Below are positions 44,264 through 53,538 of a DNA stretch of 64,000 nt, one piece after another; within the stretch, counting starts at the first letter, position 1; every line of letters starts with the position of its first letter. The DNA is from Allobosea sp. Root483D1 (GTDB lineage: Bacteria; Pseudomonadota; Alphaproteobacteria; Rhizobiales; Beijerinckiaceae): contig NZ_LMJW01000022.1 of assembly GCF_001429505.1 (NCBI RefSeq), positions 95,378 through 159,377 of the forward strand, written 5' to 3'. The translations under genes were made by a program, and so were the position numbers. The notes beneath the pieces are model-generated. The model saw only the letters and a program-made list of their open reading frames with translations, was not told the DNA's origin and searched no databases.

Positions 44264-44668
44264 TCAGGCCCGGATGGGCCTGGCCTCGATCACCACGAAG
44301 GCCTGCGCCAGAGGCGGATCGTCGGTCAGCGAGACATGCACGACCGTCTCATGGCCGGGCGGCGTCATTTCGGCGAGGCGCGCCGCCGCGCCGCCGGTGA
44401 GCCGCATGGTCGGCCGCCCGCTCGGCAGGTTCACCACTTCCATGTCGCGCCAGAACACGCCGGACCTGATGCCGGTGCCGAGCGCCTTCGAGCAGGCCTC
44501 CTTGGCGGCGAAGCGGCGGGCGTAAGAAGCGGCGCGCGTGGCGCGGCGATCGGATTTCGCCTGCTCGCCTGCCGTGAAGATACGCTGCGTGAAGCGCTCG
44601 CCGAAGCGGGCGAGGGAATTCTCGATGCGGCGGATGTCGCAGAGATCGGAGCCGATGCCGAGGATCAT
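44264..44668 (-). CDS. acpS: holo-[acyl-carrier-protein] synthase
   Basis: 134 residues. [32 protein letters not shown] carries the Asp metal ligand, and [27 protein letters not shown] the Glu/Lys active site. It transfers phosphopantetheine from CoA to acyl carrier protein. It follows pdxJ on the same strand after a 111-bp gap that contains a palindromic repeat. Confidence 0.96.
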   Translation of the reverse strand: MILGIGSDLCDIRRIENSLARFGERFTQRIFTAGEQAKSDRRATRAASYARRFAAKEACSKALGTGIRSGVFWRDMEVVNLPSGRPTMRLTGGAAARLAEMTPPGHETVVHVSLTDDPPLAQAFVVIEARPIRA

Positions 44669-44681
44669 GCCGTCGATTTAG

Positions 44682-44729
44682 AGCATCGGACCGAAAAGTG
44701 GAATCCACTTTTCGGATCAAGCCGATGCT
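44682..44729. repeat. palindromic repeat with 12-bp perfect arms
   Basis: Inner arms CCGAAAAGTGGA (44691-44702) and TCCACTTTTCGG (44704-44715) with one central A, flanked by AGCATCGG (from 44682) and CCGATGCT (to 44729). It sits between pdxJ and acpS. It resembles a dispersed intergenic repeat of Hyphomicrobiales; only one copy is in this window. Confidence 0.7.
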
Positions 44730-44779
44730 AAAACAGCGAGCTGGATCGCACTGCCCCGGCCGGAAGGCGGCAGGGCGAT

Positions 44780-45529
44780 CTAGCCGGCGCGGCCTTCGTC
44801 CATCGCCCGCCGCATCACGGCGATCGCGGTTTCGAAGCCGACGAAGATCGCCTCGCCGACCAGGAAATGGCCGATGTTGAACTCGACGAAGGCGGAAACG
44901 CTCGCGAGCTTGCGCGCGGTCTCGTAGTCGAGCCCATGGCCGGCATGGACTTCCAGCCCGAGCGAGGCAGCGAAGGCCGCGCCATTCGCGAGTCGCTCGA
45001 ACTCGGCTTGCGCCTTGTCGGCGTGGCCGTCGGCAACGGCATGGCACCAGGTACCGGTATGGAGTTCGACCACGGGCGCGCCGAGCTTGGCCGCCATCGC
45101 GATCGGCGCCTCGTCCGCCTCGATGAACAGCGAGACGCGGCAGCCGGCAGCTTTGAGCTGTGCGATCGGCGCGGCCAATGCGCCCGCCTGGCCAACCACG
45201 TCGAGCCCGCCCTCGGTGGTACGTTCCTCGCGCTTCTCGGGCACGAGGCAGGCTGCGTGTGGCTTGAACCTCTCGGCGAGGCCGATCATCTCCGCTGTCG
45301 CGGCCATCTCGAAATTCAGCGGCTTGCTGAGCTCGCTCGCGAGCCTTTGCATGTCGGCGTCGCGGATATGGCGCCTGTCCTCGCGCAGATGGGCGGTGAT
45401 GCCGTCGGCGCCGGCAGCCACCGCGAGAAGGGCGGCGCGCACCGGATCGGGCAGGGCGCCACCGCGCGCATTCCGCACGGTCGCGACATGGTCGATGTTC
45501 ACGCCCAGGCGCAAGCGGTTCTTGGTCAT
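44780..45529 (-). CDS. pdxJ: pyridoxine 5'-phosphate synthase
   Basis: 249 residues. [65 protein letters not shown] and [13 protein letters not shown] cover the active-site Asn, His, Glu and phosphate loop of PdxJ. It forms PNP from deoxyxylulose 5-phosphate and aminoacetone phosphate. The ATG at 45529 starts the conserved region. First of the pdxJ-acpS pair. Confidence 0.97.
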   Translation of the reverse strand: MTKNRLRLGVNIDHVATVRNARGGALPDPVRAALLAVAAGADGITAHLREDRRHIRDADMQRLASELSKPLNFEMAATAEMIGLAERFKPHAACLVPEKREERTTEGGLDVVGQAGALAAPIAQLKAAGCRVSLFIEADEAPIAMAAKLGAPVVELHTGTWCHAVADGHADKAQAEFERLANGAAFAASLGLEVHAGHGLDYETARKLASVSAFVEFNIGHFLVGEAIFVGFETAIAVMRRAMDEGRAG

Positions 45530-45733
45530 CGTCGCCCCCCTTGTCCTTTGCCCTCTACGCCGCGTTTGGCATGGGTTCAAGGCAAGGGATGTGATCGACG
45601 CCGTCAGTATTCTTGATCGATCAATGCGCGTATAGCGTGCGATGTCTGATGACTTCGCGAAACATGCGGCGTGGCTGTTGTTAAGCCCCGGAATTTAGCC
45701 TTGGCGGGCTTCCGGAGACGTTTCGACGCCATC

Positions 45734-47440
45734 ATGCAGCTTCCTGCGAACAACAGTCAGTTCGAAACCAAGATCGCGCCCGACCGGCGCGACGTGACCC
45801 AGCCGGCCGACCGCGCACTTGGCCGCGTGATCGCCTGCGCCGGCTCGCGCGCCACCATCGTGGCGAGCGCATCCGGGGCTGCGCCCGGTGCGCAGGATGG
45901 TTGCGCCATCGGTCGCCTCCTGTCGATCAACCTCGGGAAAAGCCGCATCGTCGGACTGGTCTACGAGATGCGTGCGCTGGAGCCGGTCTGGAACGAGGCC
46001 GGAGCCAATGCGGTGGCGGTCGAGGTCGAGCTGCTCGGCGAGGTCGTCGACGGCGAGAGCGGTACCGCACGTTTCGAAAGCGGCATCACCACCTATCCGC
46101 CGATCGGGACGCTGGCGCATCGCATCCGCTTGCGCGATCTGGAGCACATCCACGATCTCGGCCACCGCAAGGGCGTTGTCGTCGGCTGCCTGACCCAGGA
46201 TGCCGGCGTCGCGGCGAGCGTCGACATCGAGCGCCTGCTCACGCGCCATTTCGCCGTGCTCGGCACGACCGGCGTCGGCAAGTCGAGTGCCGTCGCGCTG
46301 ATGCTGCGCAAGGCGGTCGCGGCCAAGCCGAATCTACGCGTGCTGATCCTCGATCCGCACAACGAATACGCCCACGCCTTCCCGGAGAACTCGGCCCGGA
46401 TCGATGCGAGCACCGTCGATCTGCCGTTCTGGCTGTTCCGCTTCGAGGAGTTCGCCGACATCGTCTTCCGCGGCCGCCCGCCACTGGAGGACGAGGCCGA
46501 GATCCTGCGCGAGGTCATCGCCGTCGCCCGCAGCCGCTACCGCGTCGTCTCCCCCCAAGACATGGCGCGCGATCTCGGCAGCAGCGTACTGAAGCGGCCG
46601 CTGGACCTTGGCTCCGCGCGCAAGCCCGGCGAAACCGGCGGAACGGCCGAACTCGCGGCGCCCTATCGTCTCGCCGACCTTTTCGCTGCGATCGACGAGC
46701 TGATCGGCTTGCACGAGTTGCGCTATCCTCGCACGACCCTGCGGGCGCTCAGGGTGCGGCTCGAGGCACTGCACGGCGATCCGCGCTATGGCTTCCTCTT
46801 CGCCCATGCCAACAGCATGGAGACGATCGCGCCGGTGATCAGCCAGATCTTCCGCGTGCCGCATCGGGGCCGTCCGATCACCGTGTTCCAGCTCGCCGGG
46901 CTGCCGTCGGAGGTGGTCAACGCGGTCGCCTCCAGCCTGGCGCGGCTCGCCTTCGATCTCGCCATGGCGAGCCACGGCAGCTACGAGATCCTGCTGCTTT
47001 GCGAGGAGGCCCACCGCTATGTGCCGCAGGACCCGGCGCTCGGCTTTGCGCCGACGCGCCAGGCCATCGCCCGCATCGCCAAGGAAGGGCGCAAATACGG
47101 CGCCTATCTTGGCATCGTGACGCAGCGCCCGGGCGAGCTCGACCCGACCATCCTGTCGCAATGCTCGACCGTCTTCGCCATGCGCCTCGGCAATGACCGC
47201 GACCAGGAGATCATACGCGCCGCGATCGCCGACGCCTCGGCCAGCACCATCGCCTTCCTCTCTTCGATCGGGAACCGCGAGGCGATCGCCTTCGGCGAGG
47301 CGGTGGCGACGACGATGCGCATGCGCTTCCTGGAACAACGGCCGGAGGAGCTGCCGGCCATGGCCGGCCGTCTGCCCTCGGAGGCCGACCGCCGCGAGCC
47401 CTTGGTCGAGGAACTCGTCGCACGCATGCGCGGGCTCTGA
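45734..47440 (+). CDS. HerA-like ATPase (DUF87)
   Basis: 568 residues. An N-terminal HAS-barrel-type beta domain (about 30-150) precedes Walker A GTTGVGKSS (177-185), LRVLILDPHNEYAHAF, and Walker B ILLLCEEAHRYVP (Glu around 424), then GRKYGAYLGIVTQRPGELDPTILSQC with the sensor/Arg region. This is the HerA/FtsK-fold hexameric ATPase. HerA normally partners the nuclease NurA, which is not adjacent here. The start is uncertain: ATG 45734 or GTG 45671. Convergent with the azoreductase gene. Confidence 0.87.
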   Translation: MQLPANNSQFETKIAPDRRDVTQPADRALGRVIACAGSRATIVASASGAAPGAQDGCAIGRLLSINLGKSRIVGLVYEMRALEPVWNEAGANAVAVEVELLGEVVDGESGTARFESGITTYPPIGTLAHRIRLRDLEHIHDLGHRKGVVVGCLTQDAGVAASVDIERLLTRHFAVLGTTGVGKSSAVALMLRKAVAAKPNLRVLILDPHNEYAHAFPENSARIDASTVDLPFWLFRFEEFADIVFRGRPPLEDEAEILREVIAVARSRYRVVSPQDMARDLGSSVLKRPLDLGSARKPGETGGTAELAAPYRLADLFAAIDELIGLHELRYPRTTLRALRVRLEALHGDPRYGFLFAHANSMETIAPVISQIFRVPHRGRPITVFQLAGLPSEVVNAVASSLARLAFDLAMASHGSYEILLLCEEAHRYVPQDPALGFAPTRQAIARIAKEGRKYGAYLGIVTQRPGELDPTILSQCSTVFAMRLGNDRDQEIIRAAIADASASTIAFLSSIGNREAIAFGEAVATTMRMRFLEQRPEELPAMAGRLPSEADRREPLVEELVARMRGL

Positions 47441-47451
47441 CGCTCCGATCG

Positions 47452-48162
47452 TCAGGCCACTGCCAGAGCCGGCGCTGCTGCGTCTATCGCGTCGCGCGCA
47501 AGTTTCCCGACCAGCTCATCGACCGCGCTCTCGGCCGCGGAGATCGACGCCCGCAGGCGCTCATCGGCGAACTCGTCATATTCGATGGCGATCGAATGCG
47601 TGTCGGTCAGGCCGAGATAGGCCATCGGTACGGTGAGGCCACGTTCGACCAGGTTGATCTCTCCCAGGCGGCCGCCGGGATCGTAGCCGTAGTCGCCGCG
47701 CGAGGAGAGGATGACGAGCCGTTTGCCGGGCGACAGCATCGGCCAATAGGGCTCGCCCTGCCGGCTGCGGTCGAAGCCGAAGGTGACGCCGACGCGCACG
47801 ACATTGTCCACCCAGGCCTTGAGCTGGGCGGGAAGACCGAAATTGTACATCGGTGCGCCGATCACGATTAGGTCGGCGCGCAGAAGCTCGTTGATCAGGG
47901 CGTCGCTCTCGGCGAGCTGGGCCCGCGCTGCCTCGCTCCGCCGCTCGGGCCGGGTGAAGGCTGCCGCGATCCAGTCGCCGCTGACCGGCGAGGGCGGCTG
48001 CTGCCCGACATCGCGATAGGTCACGCTGTCCTGCGGCCGCGCAGCCTGCCAGCGCTCGATGAAGCGACTTGTCAGGCGGCGCGTATGCGATCCGCGAGGG
48101 TCGATCCCGGACAAGCCGGGGCGGGCGCTGGCGTCGATCTGGAGGATGTGAAGGGCCTGCAT
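47452..48162 (-). CDS. azoR: FMN-dependent NADH-azoreductase
   Basis: 236 residues. Flavodoxin-like fold: LHILQIDASARPG...SHTRRLTSRFIE binds the FMN phosphate, ADLIVIGAPMYNFGLPAQLKAWVDNVVRVGVTF is the AzoR/NQO signature, and VILSSRGDYGYDPGGRLGEIN follows. It reduces quinones and azo compounds using NADH. GGAG six bases upstream of the ATG at 48162 excludes the start four codons earlier. Divergent from a LysR gene, which probably controls it. Confidence 0.9.
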   Translation of the reverse strand: MQALHILQIDASARPGLSGIDPRGSHTRRLTSRFIERWQAARPQDSVTYRDVGQQPPSPVSGDWIAAAFTRPERRSEAARAQLAESDALINELLRADLIVIGAPMYNFGLPAQLKAWVDNVVRVGVTFGFDRSRQGEPYWPMLSPGKRLVILSSRGDYGYDPGGRLGEINLVERGLTVPMAYLGLTDTHSIAIEYDEFADERLRASISAAESAVDELVGKLARDAIDAAAPALAVA

Positions 48163-48280
48163 AACGATCTCCATGAAACCGAGTAGCTCATGCGAAGCTC
48201 TCGCTTTCCATCAGATAGGTCGCTATTCACCGCAACGACAAAGGCGAATTCCTCAGCTGATAGGTGAGGTCGTTTCATCT

Positions 48281-49168
48281 ATGACGAGCCCTCGCAAGCT
48301 TCCGCCATTGGCGTCGCTCCGTGCGTTCGAGGCGGCGGCCCGGCATCTGAGTTTCCGGAAGGCCGCTGACGAACTGGCCGTGACGCCGACTGCGGTCAGC
48401 CACCAGTTACGGCTGCTGGAGGCGACACTCGGCCTGCCGCTGTTCGAGCGGCATATCCGGCGCGTCTCGCTGACGCAGGCGGGCGCGCAGCTCTATCCCG
48501 TGCTCAGGGAGGGGCTGGACAGTTTCGCGCGCGCCATCGCCGAGCTCTCTCTACAGCCCCAGCGCAGCGCGGTGACGATCAGTGCGACTACGCTCTTCAC
48601 CGCCCGCCGCCTGATTCCGGCGCTGGGGCTCTTCCAGGCGCAATGGCCGCAATTCGCCTTGCGGCTGCATGCCTCGGACGAGGCCGTCGATCTGGCGAGC
48701 GGCGCCGCCGACATCGCTGTGCGGTACGGTGCAGGACCGTTCGTGGGCCTCACGTCCGAGGTCCTGTGCCAGGACCGCTTCGGCGTGGTCTGCAGCCCCG
48801 CGCTCGGCCTGCGCGACCCTGCCGATCTCACCGCCGCGACGCTGATCCATTCGGAGTGGTATCGCCAGGATTTGCAGCCGGATTGGCGGCGCTGGCAGGC
48901 CTTGGCGCAGGTGCCGGGGCTGAATGTCGATGCTGGCCTGCACATCACCGACGAAAGCCATGCCATCCAGGCGGCGGTTGCGGGGCAGGGCGTCGTCATC
49001 ACCAGCCTGTTCCTGATCGAAGACGAGCTGGCGCGCGGCGTGCTCGTCCACCCGTTCGGCCCGGTGATCGAAGGGCACCATTATCACCTGGTCGCCACCG
49101 AGCGGAACATGGCCAGCGCCGATGTCGAGGCCGTCCGGCAGTGGCTGAAGGCGGTGGCGGCGTCATGA
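48281..49168 (+). CDS. LysR-family regulator, GcvA-like
   Basis: 295 residues. N-terminal helix-turn-helix LPPLASLRAFEAAARHLSFRKAADELAVTPTAVSHQLRLLEATLGLPLFERHIRRVSLT is typical of GcvA-type LysR proteins; the effector domain runs from about 95. Divergent from azoR over a 118-bp gap that holds CCTCA-N9-TGAGG (48251-48269), a possible binding site. Probably regulates the azoreductase in response to a quinone or electrophile, by analogy with other divergent LysR pairs. Confidence 0.9.
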   Translation: MTSPRKLPPLASLRAFEAAARHLSFRKAADELAVTPTAVSHQLRLLEATLGLPLFERHIRRVSLTQAGAQLYPVLREGLDSFARAIAELSLQPQRSAVTISATTLFTARRLIPALGLFQAQWPQFALRLHASDEAVDLASGAADIAVRYGAGPFVGLTSEVLCQDRFGVVCSPALGLRDPADLTAATLIHSEWYRQDLQPDWRRWQALAQVPGLNVDAGLHITDESHAIQAAVAGQGVVITSLFLIEDELARGVLVHPFGPVIEGHHYHLVATERNMASADVEAVRQWLKAVAAS

Positions 49169-49291
49169 TCCGGGCGAGGTGTATCGACGCTGTCAGCAAG
49201 CCGGTTCAAAACCTTGCATCCGCAGCGCGCAGCCTGTATGAGCGCCGTTCAACCTTTCCATCGCATCGCGCACGATCAGAAGGAGCCGCGA

Positions 49292-49681
49292 ATGGCTCGC
49301 GTCACCGTTGAGGACTGCATCGACAAGGTCGAGAACCGCTTCGAGCTGGTTCTGCTCGCGAGCCATCGCGCCCGCATGATCGCTTCGGGCTCCTCGATTC
49401 TCGTCCAGCGCGACAACGACAAGAACCCGGTCGTCGCCCTGCGCGAGATCGCCGACGAGAAGCTCACCCCCGAGGATCTCAAGGAAGACCTGATCCACTC
49501 GCTGCAGAAGCATGTCGAGGTCGACGAGCCGGAGGCCGACACTGTGCCGCTGCTGACCTCGCAGTCGCATGTCGCCACCCCCGATTCGGAGGTTCAGTTC
49601 GACCGGATGAGCGAAGACGACCTGCTGCGCGGCCTCGACGGCCTCGTGCCGCCGACCGAGAGCGCCGACGACGAGGATTGA
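49292..49681 (+). CDS. rpoZ: RNA polymerase omega subunit
   Basis: 129 residues. [29 protein letters not shown] and [24 protein letters not shown] are the omega signature; the C-terminal ~60 residues are an acidic tail (VEVDEPEAD...SADDED) typical of alphaproteobacteria. AGGAG (49281-49285) six bases upstream sets the ATG. A strong terminator follows at 49711-49736, so rsh downstream probably has its own promoter. Confidence 0.97.
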   Translation: MARVTVEDCIDKVENRFELVLLASHRARMIASGSSILVQRDNDKNPVVALREIADEKLTPEDLKEDLIHSLQKHVEVDEPEADTVPLLTSQSHVATPDSEVQFDRMSEDDLLRGLDGLVPPTESADDED

Positions 49682-49710
49682 GCCTTCGGAAAGCGTTGAC
49701 GATATCTGCT

Positions 49711-49736
49711 AAAGCCCGGCTCTGCCGGGCTTTTTT
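49711..49736 (+). terminator. intrinsic terminator after rpoZ
   Basis: Stem AAAGCCCGGC / GCCGGGCTTT with a TCT loop, running into six T (49731-49736). Confidence 0.93.
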
Positions 49737-49847
49737 CATGCCCGACACGCGTCGATACGTCTTGCCGCAGGGCCGATGACATGGCGATACTGAATGAATT
49801 CAATTGAACACGAATCCCCCTGAACTGAGCGTCGGAGTACGGCCCGC

Positions 49848-52058
49848 ATGGGCATGATGCGGCAATATGAGCTTGTCGACCGGGTCAAGCGCTACAACCC
49901 GAACACCGACGAGGAGCTGCTCAACCGCGCCTATGTCTACGCCATGCGTGCGCATGGCACGCAGAAACGTGCCTCGGGCGACCCGTTCTTCGCCCATCCG
50001 CTCGAAGTCGCGGCGATCCTGACCGAGCTCAAGCTCGACGACGCCACCATCGTCGCCGCCGTCCTGCACGACACGGTCGAGGACACCGAGGCGACGCTGG
50101 AGGAGATCGAGACCCTGTTCGGGCCCGATATCCGCCGCCTCGTCGACGGGCTGACCAAGATTAAGAAGCTCGACCTCGTCTCGAAGAAGGCGGCGCAGGG
50201 CGAGAACTTCCGCAAGCTACTGCTCGCCATCGTCGACGACATCCGCGTGCTCCTGGTCAAGCTCGCCGACCGGCTGCACAACATGCGCACGCTGCACTAT
50301 GTGCCGCCCGAGAAGCGCCTGCGCGTCGCCGAGGAGACGATCGAGATCTATGCGCCGCTCGCCGGCCGTATGGGCATGCAGGAGCTGCGTGAGGAGCTGG
50401 AGGAGCTCGCCTTCCGCCATATCAAGCCGGAAGCGCACGCCACCATCACCAAGCGGCTGGAAGAGGTGACGCAGCGCGAAGGCAAGGTCATCGGCGAGAT
50501 CGAGAGCGACCTCAAGACCAAGCTCGCCGAGCGCGGCATCGAGGCGCAGGTCTATGGAAGGCGCAAGCGGCCCTATTCGATCTGGAAGAAGATGGAGCGC
50601 AAATCCGTCTCCTTCGAGCAGCTCTCCGACATCTTCGGCTTCCGCGTCATCATCGACAAGCCGGAGGACTGCTACCGCGTGCTCGGCATCGTCCACATGA
50701 CCTGGCCGATGGTGCCGGGCCGCTACAAGGACTACATCTCGACGCCGAAGCAGAACGACTACCGCTCGCTGCACACCACCGTCGTCGGCCCCGGCCGCCA
50801 GCGCGTCGAATTGCAGATCCGCACCGACGGGATGGACCGTGTCGCCGAATTCGGCATTGCCGCCCATGCCCGCTACAAGGACGGGCGCACGGCCGGTGTC
50901 ATTGCCGCCGCCGATGAGAGCCGCGCCTATCAATGGCTGCGCCGCACCGTCGATCTGCTGGCCGAGGGCGATAATCCGGAGGAGTTCCTCGAGCACACCA
51001 AGCTCGAGCTCTTCCACGATCAGGTCTTCTGCTTCACGCCCAAGGGCCGCCTGATCGCTCTGCCGCGTGGGGCGACGCCGATCGATTTTGCCTATGCCGT
51101 CCACACCGATGTCGGCAACACCGCCGTCGGCGCCAAGATCAACGGCCGGATCGCGCCGCTGCTGACCGAGCTGCAGAACGGCGACGAGGTCGAGATCACC
51201 CGCGCCGAGGGCCAGGCCCCACCGGCTGCGTGGGAATCGCTGGTGGTGACCGGCAAGGCCCGTGCCGCCATCCGCCGCGCCACGCGTGTCGCCGTGCGCC
51301 GGCAATATGCCGGGCTCGGCCGCCAGATCCTCGAGCGCGCCTTCATGCGGGCCGAACGGGTCTTCTCCGATGAGAAGCTGAAAGCCGCGTTGAAGCGGCT
51401 CGCACGCACGGCCGTCGACGACGTCTTCGCCGCCGTTGGGCGCGGCGAGATGTTCTCCGGCGACGTGGTGCGGGCGGTCTATCCCGACCTCGAACCGGAG
51501 AAGCGCAGCTCCGGCGACGTCAAGACGCCACCGGGCAAGGGCTGGTTCGAATTGCGCCAGGGCGAGAACCTCAAATTCAAGCTCCCGGACGAGGCGCCGG
51601 GCAGCGACGCCATCCCGATCCGCGGCCTCGGCGGCGACCTGCCGGTGCGCTTCGCGCCGGGCGGCGGCGCCGTCCCGGGCGACCGCATCGTCGGCATCCT
51701 GACGCCGGGCGAGGCGGTGACGATCTATCCGATCCAGTCGCCCTCGCTCGCCGCCTTCGACAACGAGCCGGAACGCTGGCTCGACGTGCGCTGGGACCTC
51801 GACGACAAGCGCCCGCAGCGCTTCCCGGCGCGCATTCAGCTCAACTCGATCAACGAGCCCGGCTCGCTCGCCCAGATCACCACCACCATCGCCGAGCACG
51901 ATGGCAATATCGACGCGGTCTCGATGATCCGTCCGACGCCGGACTTCACCGACGTCACCATCGACCTGACGGTCTGGGACTTGAAGCACCTCAGCGCCAT
52001 CATCAGCGAACTGCGCGAGAAGCGGGTGATCAGCCGGGTCGAGCGCGTGGTGGCGTAA
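49848..52058 (+). CDS. rsh: bifunctional (p)ppGpp synthetase/hydrolase Rsh
   Basis: 736 residues. HD hydrolase domain: FFAHPLEVAAIL (H50) and AAVLHDTVEDT (H74-D75). Synthetase domain: DIFGFRVIIDKPEDCYRVLG and DYISTPKQNDYRSLHTTVVGP. TGS: VFCFTPKGRLIALPRGATPIDFAYAVH. C-terminal ACT: NEPGSLAQITTTIAEHDGNIDAVSMI. Both catalytic centres look intact, as expected for the single alphaproteobacterial RelA/SpoT homologue, which controls the stringent response. GGAG lies ten bases before the ATG. Confidence 0.96.
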   Translation: MGMMRQYELVDRVKRYNPNTDEELLNRAYVYAMRAHGTQKRASGDPFFAHPLEVAAILTELKLDDATIVAAVLHDTVEDTEATLEEIETLFGPDIRRLVDGLTKIKKLDLVSKKAAQGENFRKLLLAIVDDIRVLLVKLADRLHNMRTLHYVPPEKRLRVAEETIEIYAPLAGRMGMQELREELEELAFRHIKPEAHATITKRLEEVTQREGKVIGEIESDLKTKLAERGIEAQVYGRRKRPYSIWKKMERKSVSFEQLSDIFGFRVIIDKPEDCYRVLGIVHMTWPMVPGRYKDYISTPKQNDYRSLHTTVVGPGRQRVELQIRTDGMDRVAEFGIAAHARYKDGRTAGVIAAADESRAYQWLRRTVDLLAEGDNPEEFLEHTKLELFHDQVFCFTPKGRLIALPRGATPIDFAYAVHTDVGNTAVGAKINGRIAPLLTELQNGDEVEITRAEGQAPPAAWESLVVTGKARAAIRRATRVAVRRQYAGLGRQILERAFMRAERVFSDEKLKAALKRLARTAVDDVFAAVGRGEMFSGDVVRAVYPDLEPEKRSSGDVKTPPGKGWFELRQGENLKFKLPDEAPGSDAIPIRGLGGDLPVRFAPGGGAVPGDRIVGILTPGEAVTIYPIQSPSLAAFDNEPERWLDVRWDLDDKRPQRFPARIQLNSINEPGSLAQITTTIAEHDGNIDAVSMIRPTPDFTDVTIDLTVWDLKHLSAIISELREKRVISRVERVVA

Positions 52059-52065
52059 GGAAGCG

Positions 52066-52908
52066 TCACCCCGCCCGGAACGCCGCCGCGAGCTCCCTGA
52101 CGAAGGCGTTGGCGCGCGGCGTCGCGACATTGCTGCGCAGCACGACCTCGAAGCTGTCGAGCGCCGGCAGTCCCCACTCCGGCCCAAGATCGACCGCCCC
52201 GCGCGGCGCGATCCGCGCCGCCAATGGCGAGACGCCGAGCCCGCCTTCGACCGCCGCCAGCACCGCCGCCATGCCGCCGCCGATGAAGGCCTCGCGCCAG
52301 GGCAGGCCGGCGCTGTCGAGCGCATCCATGGCGTGGCGGCGCAAACGGCATTCCGGCATCAGGCTGACCAGCGGCACCGGCCCGTCTGGCTTCGCCAGCG
52401 AAGGCGCGCCGAACCAGCCGAAGGCGTCGCGCCGCAGCACCTCGCCGGTACGTCCAGAGCCCAGCCGGCGGATCACCGCGACATCGAGTTCGCCGCGCTC
52501 GAATGCCGTATCGAGCGCTGCCGATGGCTCGATGCGTAGCCCGATCACCAGCGAGGGGTCGTGCTTGGCGAGCCGCGCCAGCAGGGCGGGGGCATCGGCC
52601 CCGACAGCCTGCTCGCTGATGCCGATGGTGATCTTCTCCTGGACCTGCTGGAAGGAGGTGAGCGCGCGCTCATGCGCCGCCATCAGCTCGCGCGCCGCCG
52701 GCAGGAAGCGCTCGCCCTCGGCGGTCAGCCGGACGAGGCGCGGATGCCGCTGCAGCAGCAACTGGCCGAGCGCCTCTTCCAGCTTCTTGATCCGTGTGCT
52801 GATCAGGGATTGCGCCGTGCCGAGCGCCTCGGCGGCGCGGGTGAAGCTGGAGAGTTCGGCGGCACGCAGGAAGGCGCTGACGCCGTCGAGGTCGAGGGTG
52901 CTGCTCAT
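52066..52908 (-). CDS. LysR-family transcriptional regulator
   Basis: 280 residues from ATG 52908. HTH: LDGVSAFLRAAELSSFTRAAEALGTAQSLISTRIKKLEEALGQLLLQRHPRLVRLT, with effector-binding domain from about 85. It is divergent from the tautomerase gene at 53025 and probably regulates it. An operator-like 21-bp palindrome lies 18 bp upstream of its start. Convergent with rsh, 7 bp apart. Confidence 0.9.
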   Translation of the reverse strand: MSSTLDLDGVSAFLRAAELSSFTRAAEALGTAQSLISTRIKKLEEALGQLLLQRHPRLVRLTAEGERFLPAARELMAAHERALTSFQQVQEKITIGISEQAVGADAPALLARLAKHDPSLVIGLRIEPSAALDTAFERGELDVAVIRRLGSGRTGEVLRRDAFGWFGAPSLAKPDGPVPLVSLMPECRLRRHAMDALDSAGLPWREAFIGGGMAAVLAAVEGGLGVSPLAARIAPRGAVDLGPEWGLPALDSFEVVLRSNVATPRANAFVRELAAAFRAG

Positions 52909-52926
52909 GATAGATCGCAATTTGAG

Positions 52927-52947
52927 ATCACTGATATCATCAGAGAT
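52927..52947. promoter_or_regulatory. 21-bp palindrome in the LysR/tautomerase intergenic region
   Basis: CTGAT-ATC-ATCAG extended outward by ATC and GAT with one mismatched pair, in an AT-rich stretch. Candidate LysR binding site controlling both divergent genes. Confidence 0.5.
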
Positions 52948-53024
52948 AGTATTTTCAGATCCAATGAACAAGCCTAGCTTCAGGACGTCGGCGGCAGAGA
53001 CCGCCCCGCCCTATGGAGCCTGTC

Positions 53025-53408
53025 ATGCCTCTGATCCGGATTTCGATGCGTCGTGGCCGCCCGGCCTCGCATCCCGCCGCCATCGTCGATGGCGTCTATC
53101 GCGCTTTGCGCGCTACTTATGAGGTGCCGGAGAACGACCTCTTCGCCGTGGTGCACCAGCACGAGGCCGAGGAGTTCATCTTCGACAACAACTATTTCGG
53201 CTTCAACCGCAGCGACGCTTTGGTGATCATCCAGCTTACTGTCGCCAATACCCGCGGCGTCACCCAGAAGAAGGCGCTCTACGCGGCCATTGCCGAGAAT
53301 TTGCAGAAGGAGCCGGGGTTGCGGCCCGACGACATCTTCATCAACCTCGTCGAGGTCAAGCGCGAGGACTGGTCGTTCGGTGGTGGCGTCGCGCAATACG
53401 TGGCGTAA
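53025..53408 (+). CDS. tautomerase-superfamily protein
   Basis: 127 residues. The ATG at 53025 is preferred to one at 53013 because GGAG (53015-53018) is six bases upstream and it places Pro right after Met (MPLIRIS), the catalytic amino-terminal proline of the superfamily. Two 4-OT-like halves follow: HPAAIVDGVYRALRATYEVPENDLFAVVHQH and KKALYAAIAENLQKEPGLRPDDIFINLVEVKREDWSFG. Members act as MSAD- or MIF-like tautomerases; the substrate is unknown. Paired with a divergent LysR gene. Confidence 0.88.
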   Translation: MPLIRISMRRGRPASHPAAIVDGVYRALRATYEVPENDLFAVVHQHEAEEFIFDNNYFGFNRSDALVIIQLTVANTRGVTQKKALYAAIAENLQKEPGLRPDDIFINLVEVKREDWSFGGGVAQYVA

Positions 53409-53427
53409 TTACTGGGCGAAGAACCGC

Positions 53428-53466
53428 GGGGAACCCTCTCCCATAGGGAGAGGGCAGGGTGAGGGG
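53428..53466 (+). repeat. REP-like element, copy C
   Basis: GGGAACCCTCTCCC, ATA, GGGAGAGGG, CAGGGTGAGGGG: same hairpin and tail as copies A and B, here in the tautomerase-recO gap. Confidence 0.8.
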
Positions 53467-53538
53467 TAGGCCCTGTGACCAGTTCCGCGAGCGCCCAACG
53501 CGCTGACGAGTTCAAGCTCACGATTCCCCTCCCGAACA

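Noticed and set aside
49711-49736. A riboswitch upstream of rsh
   Set aside because: The structure is a simple stem with T-run directly after rpoZ, best explained as the rpoZ terminator.
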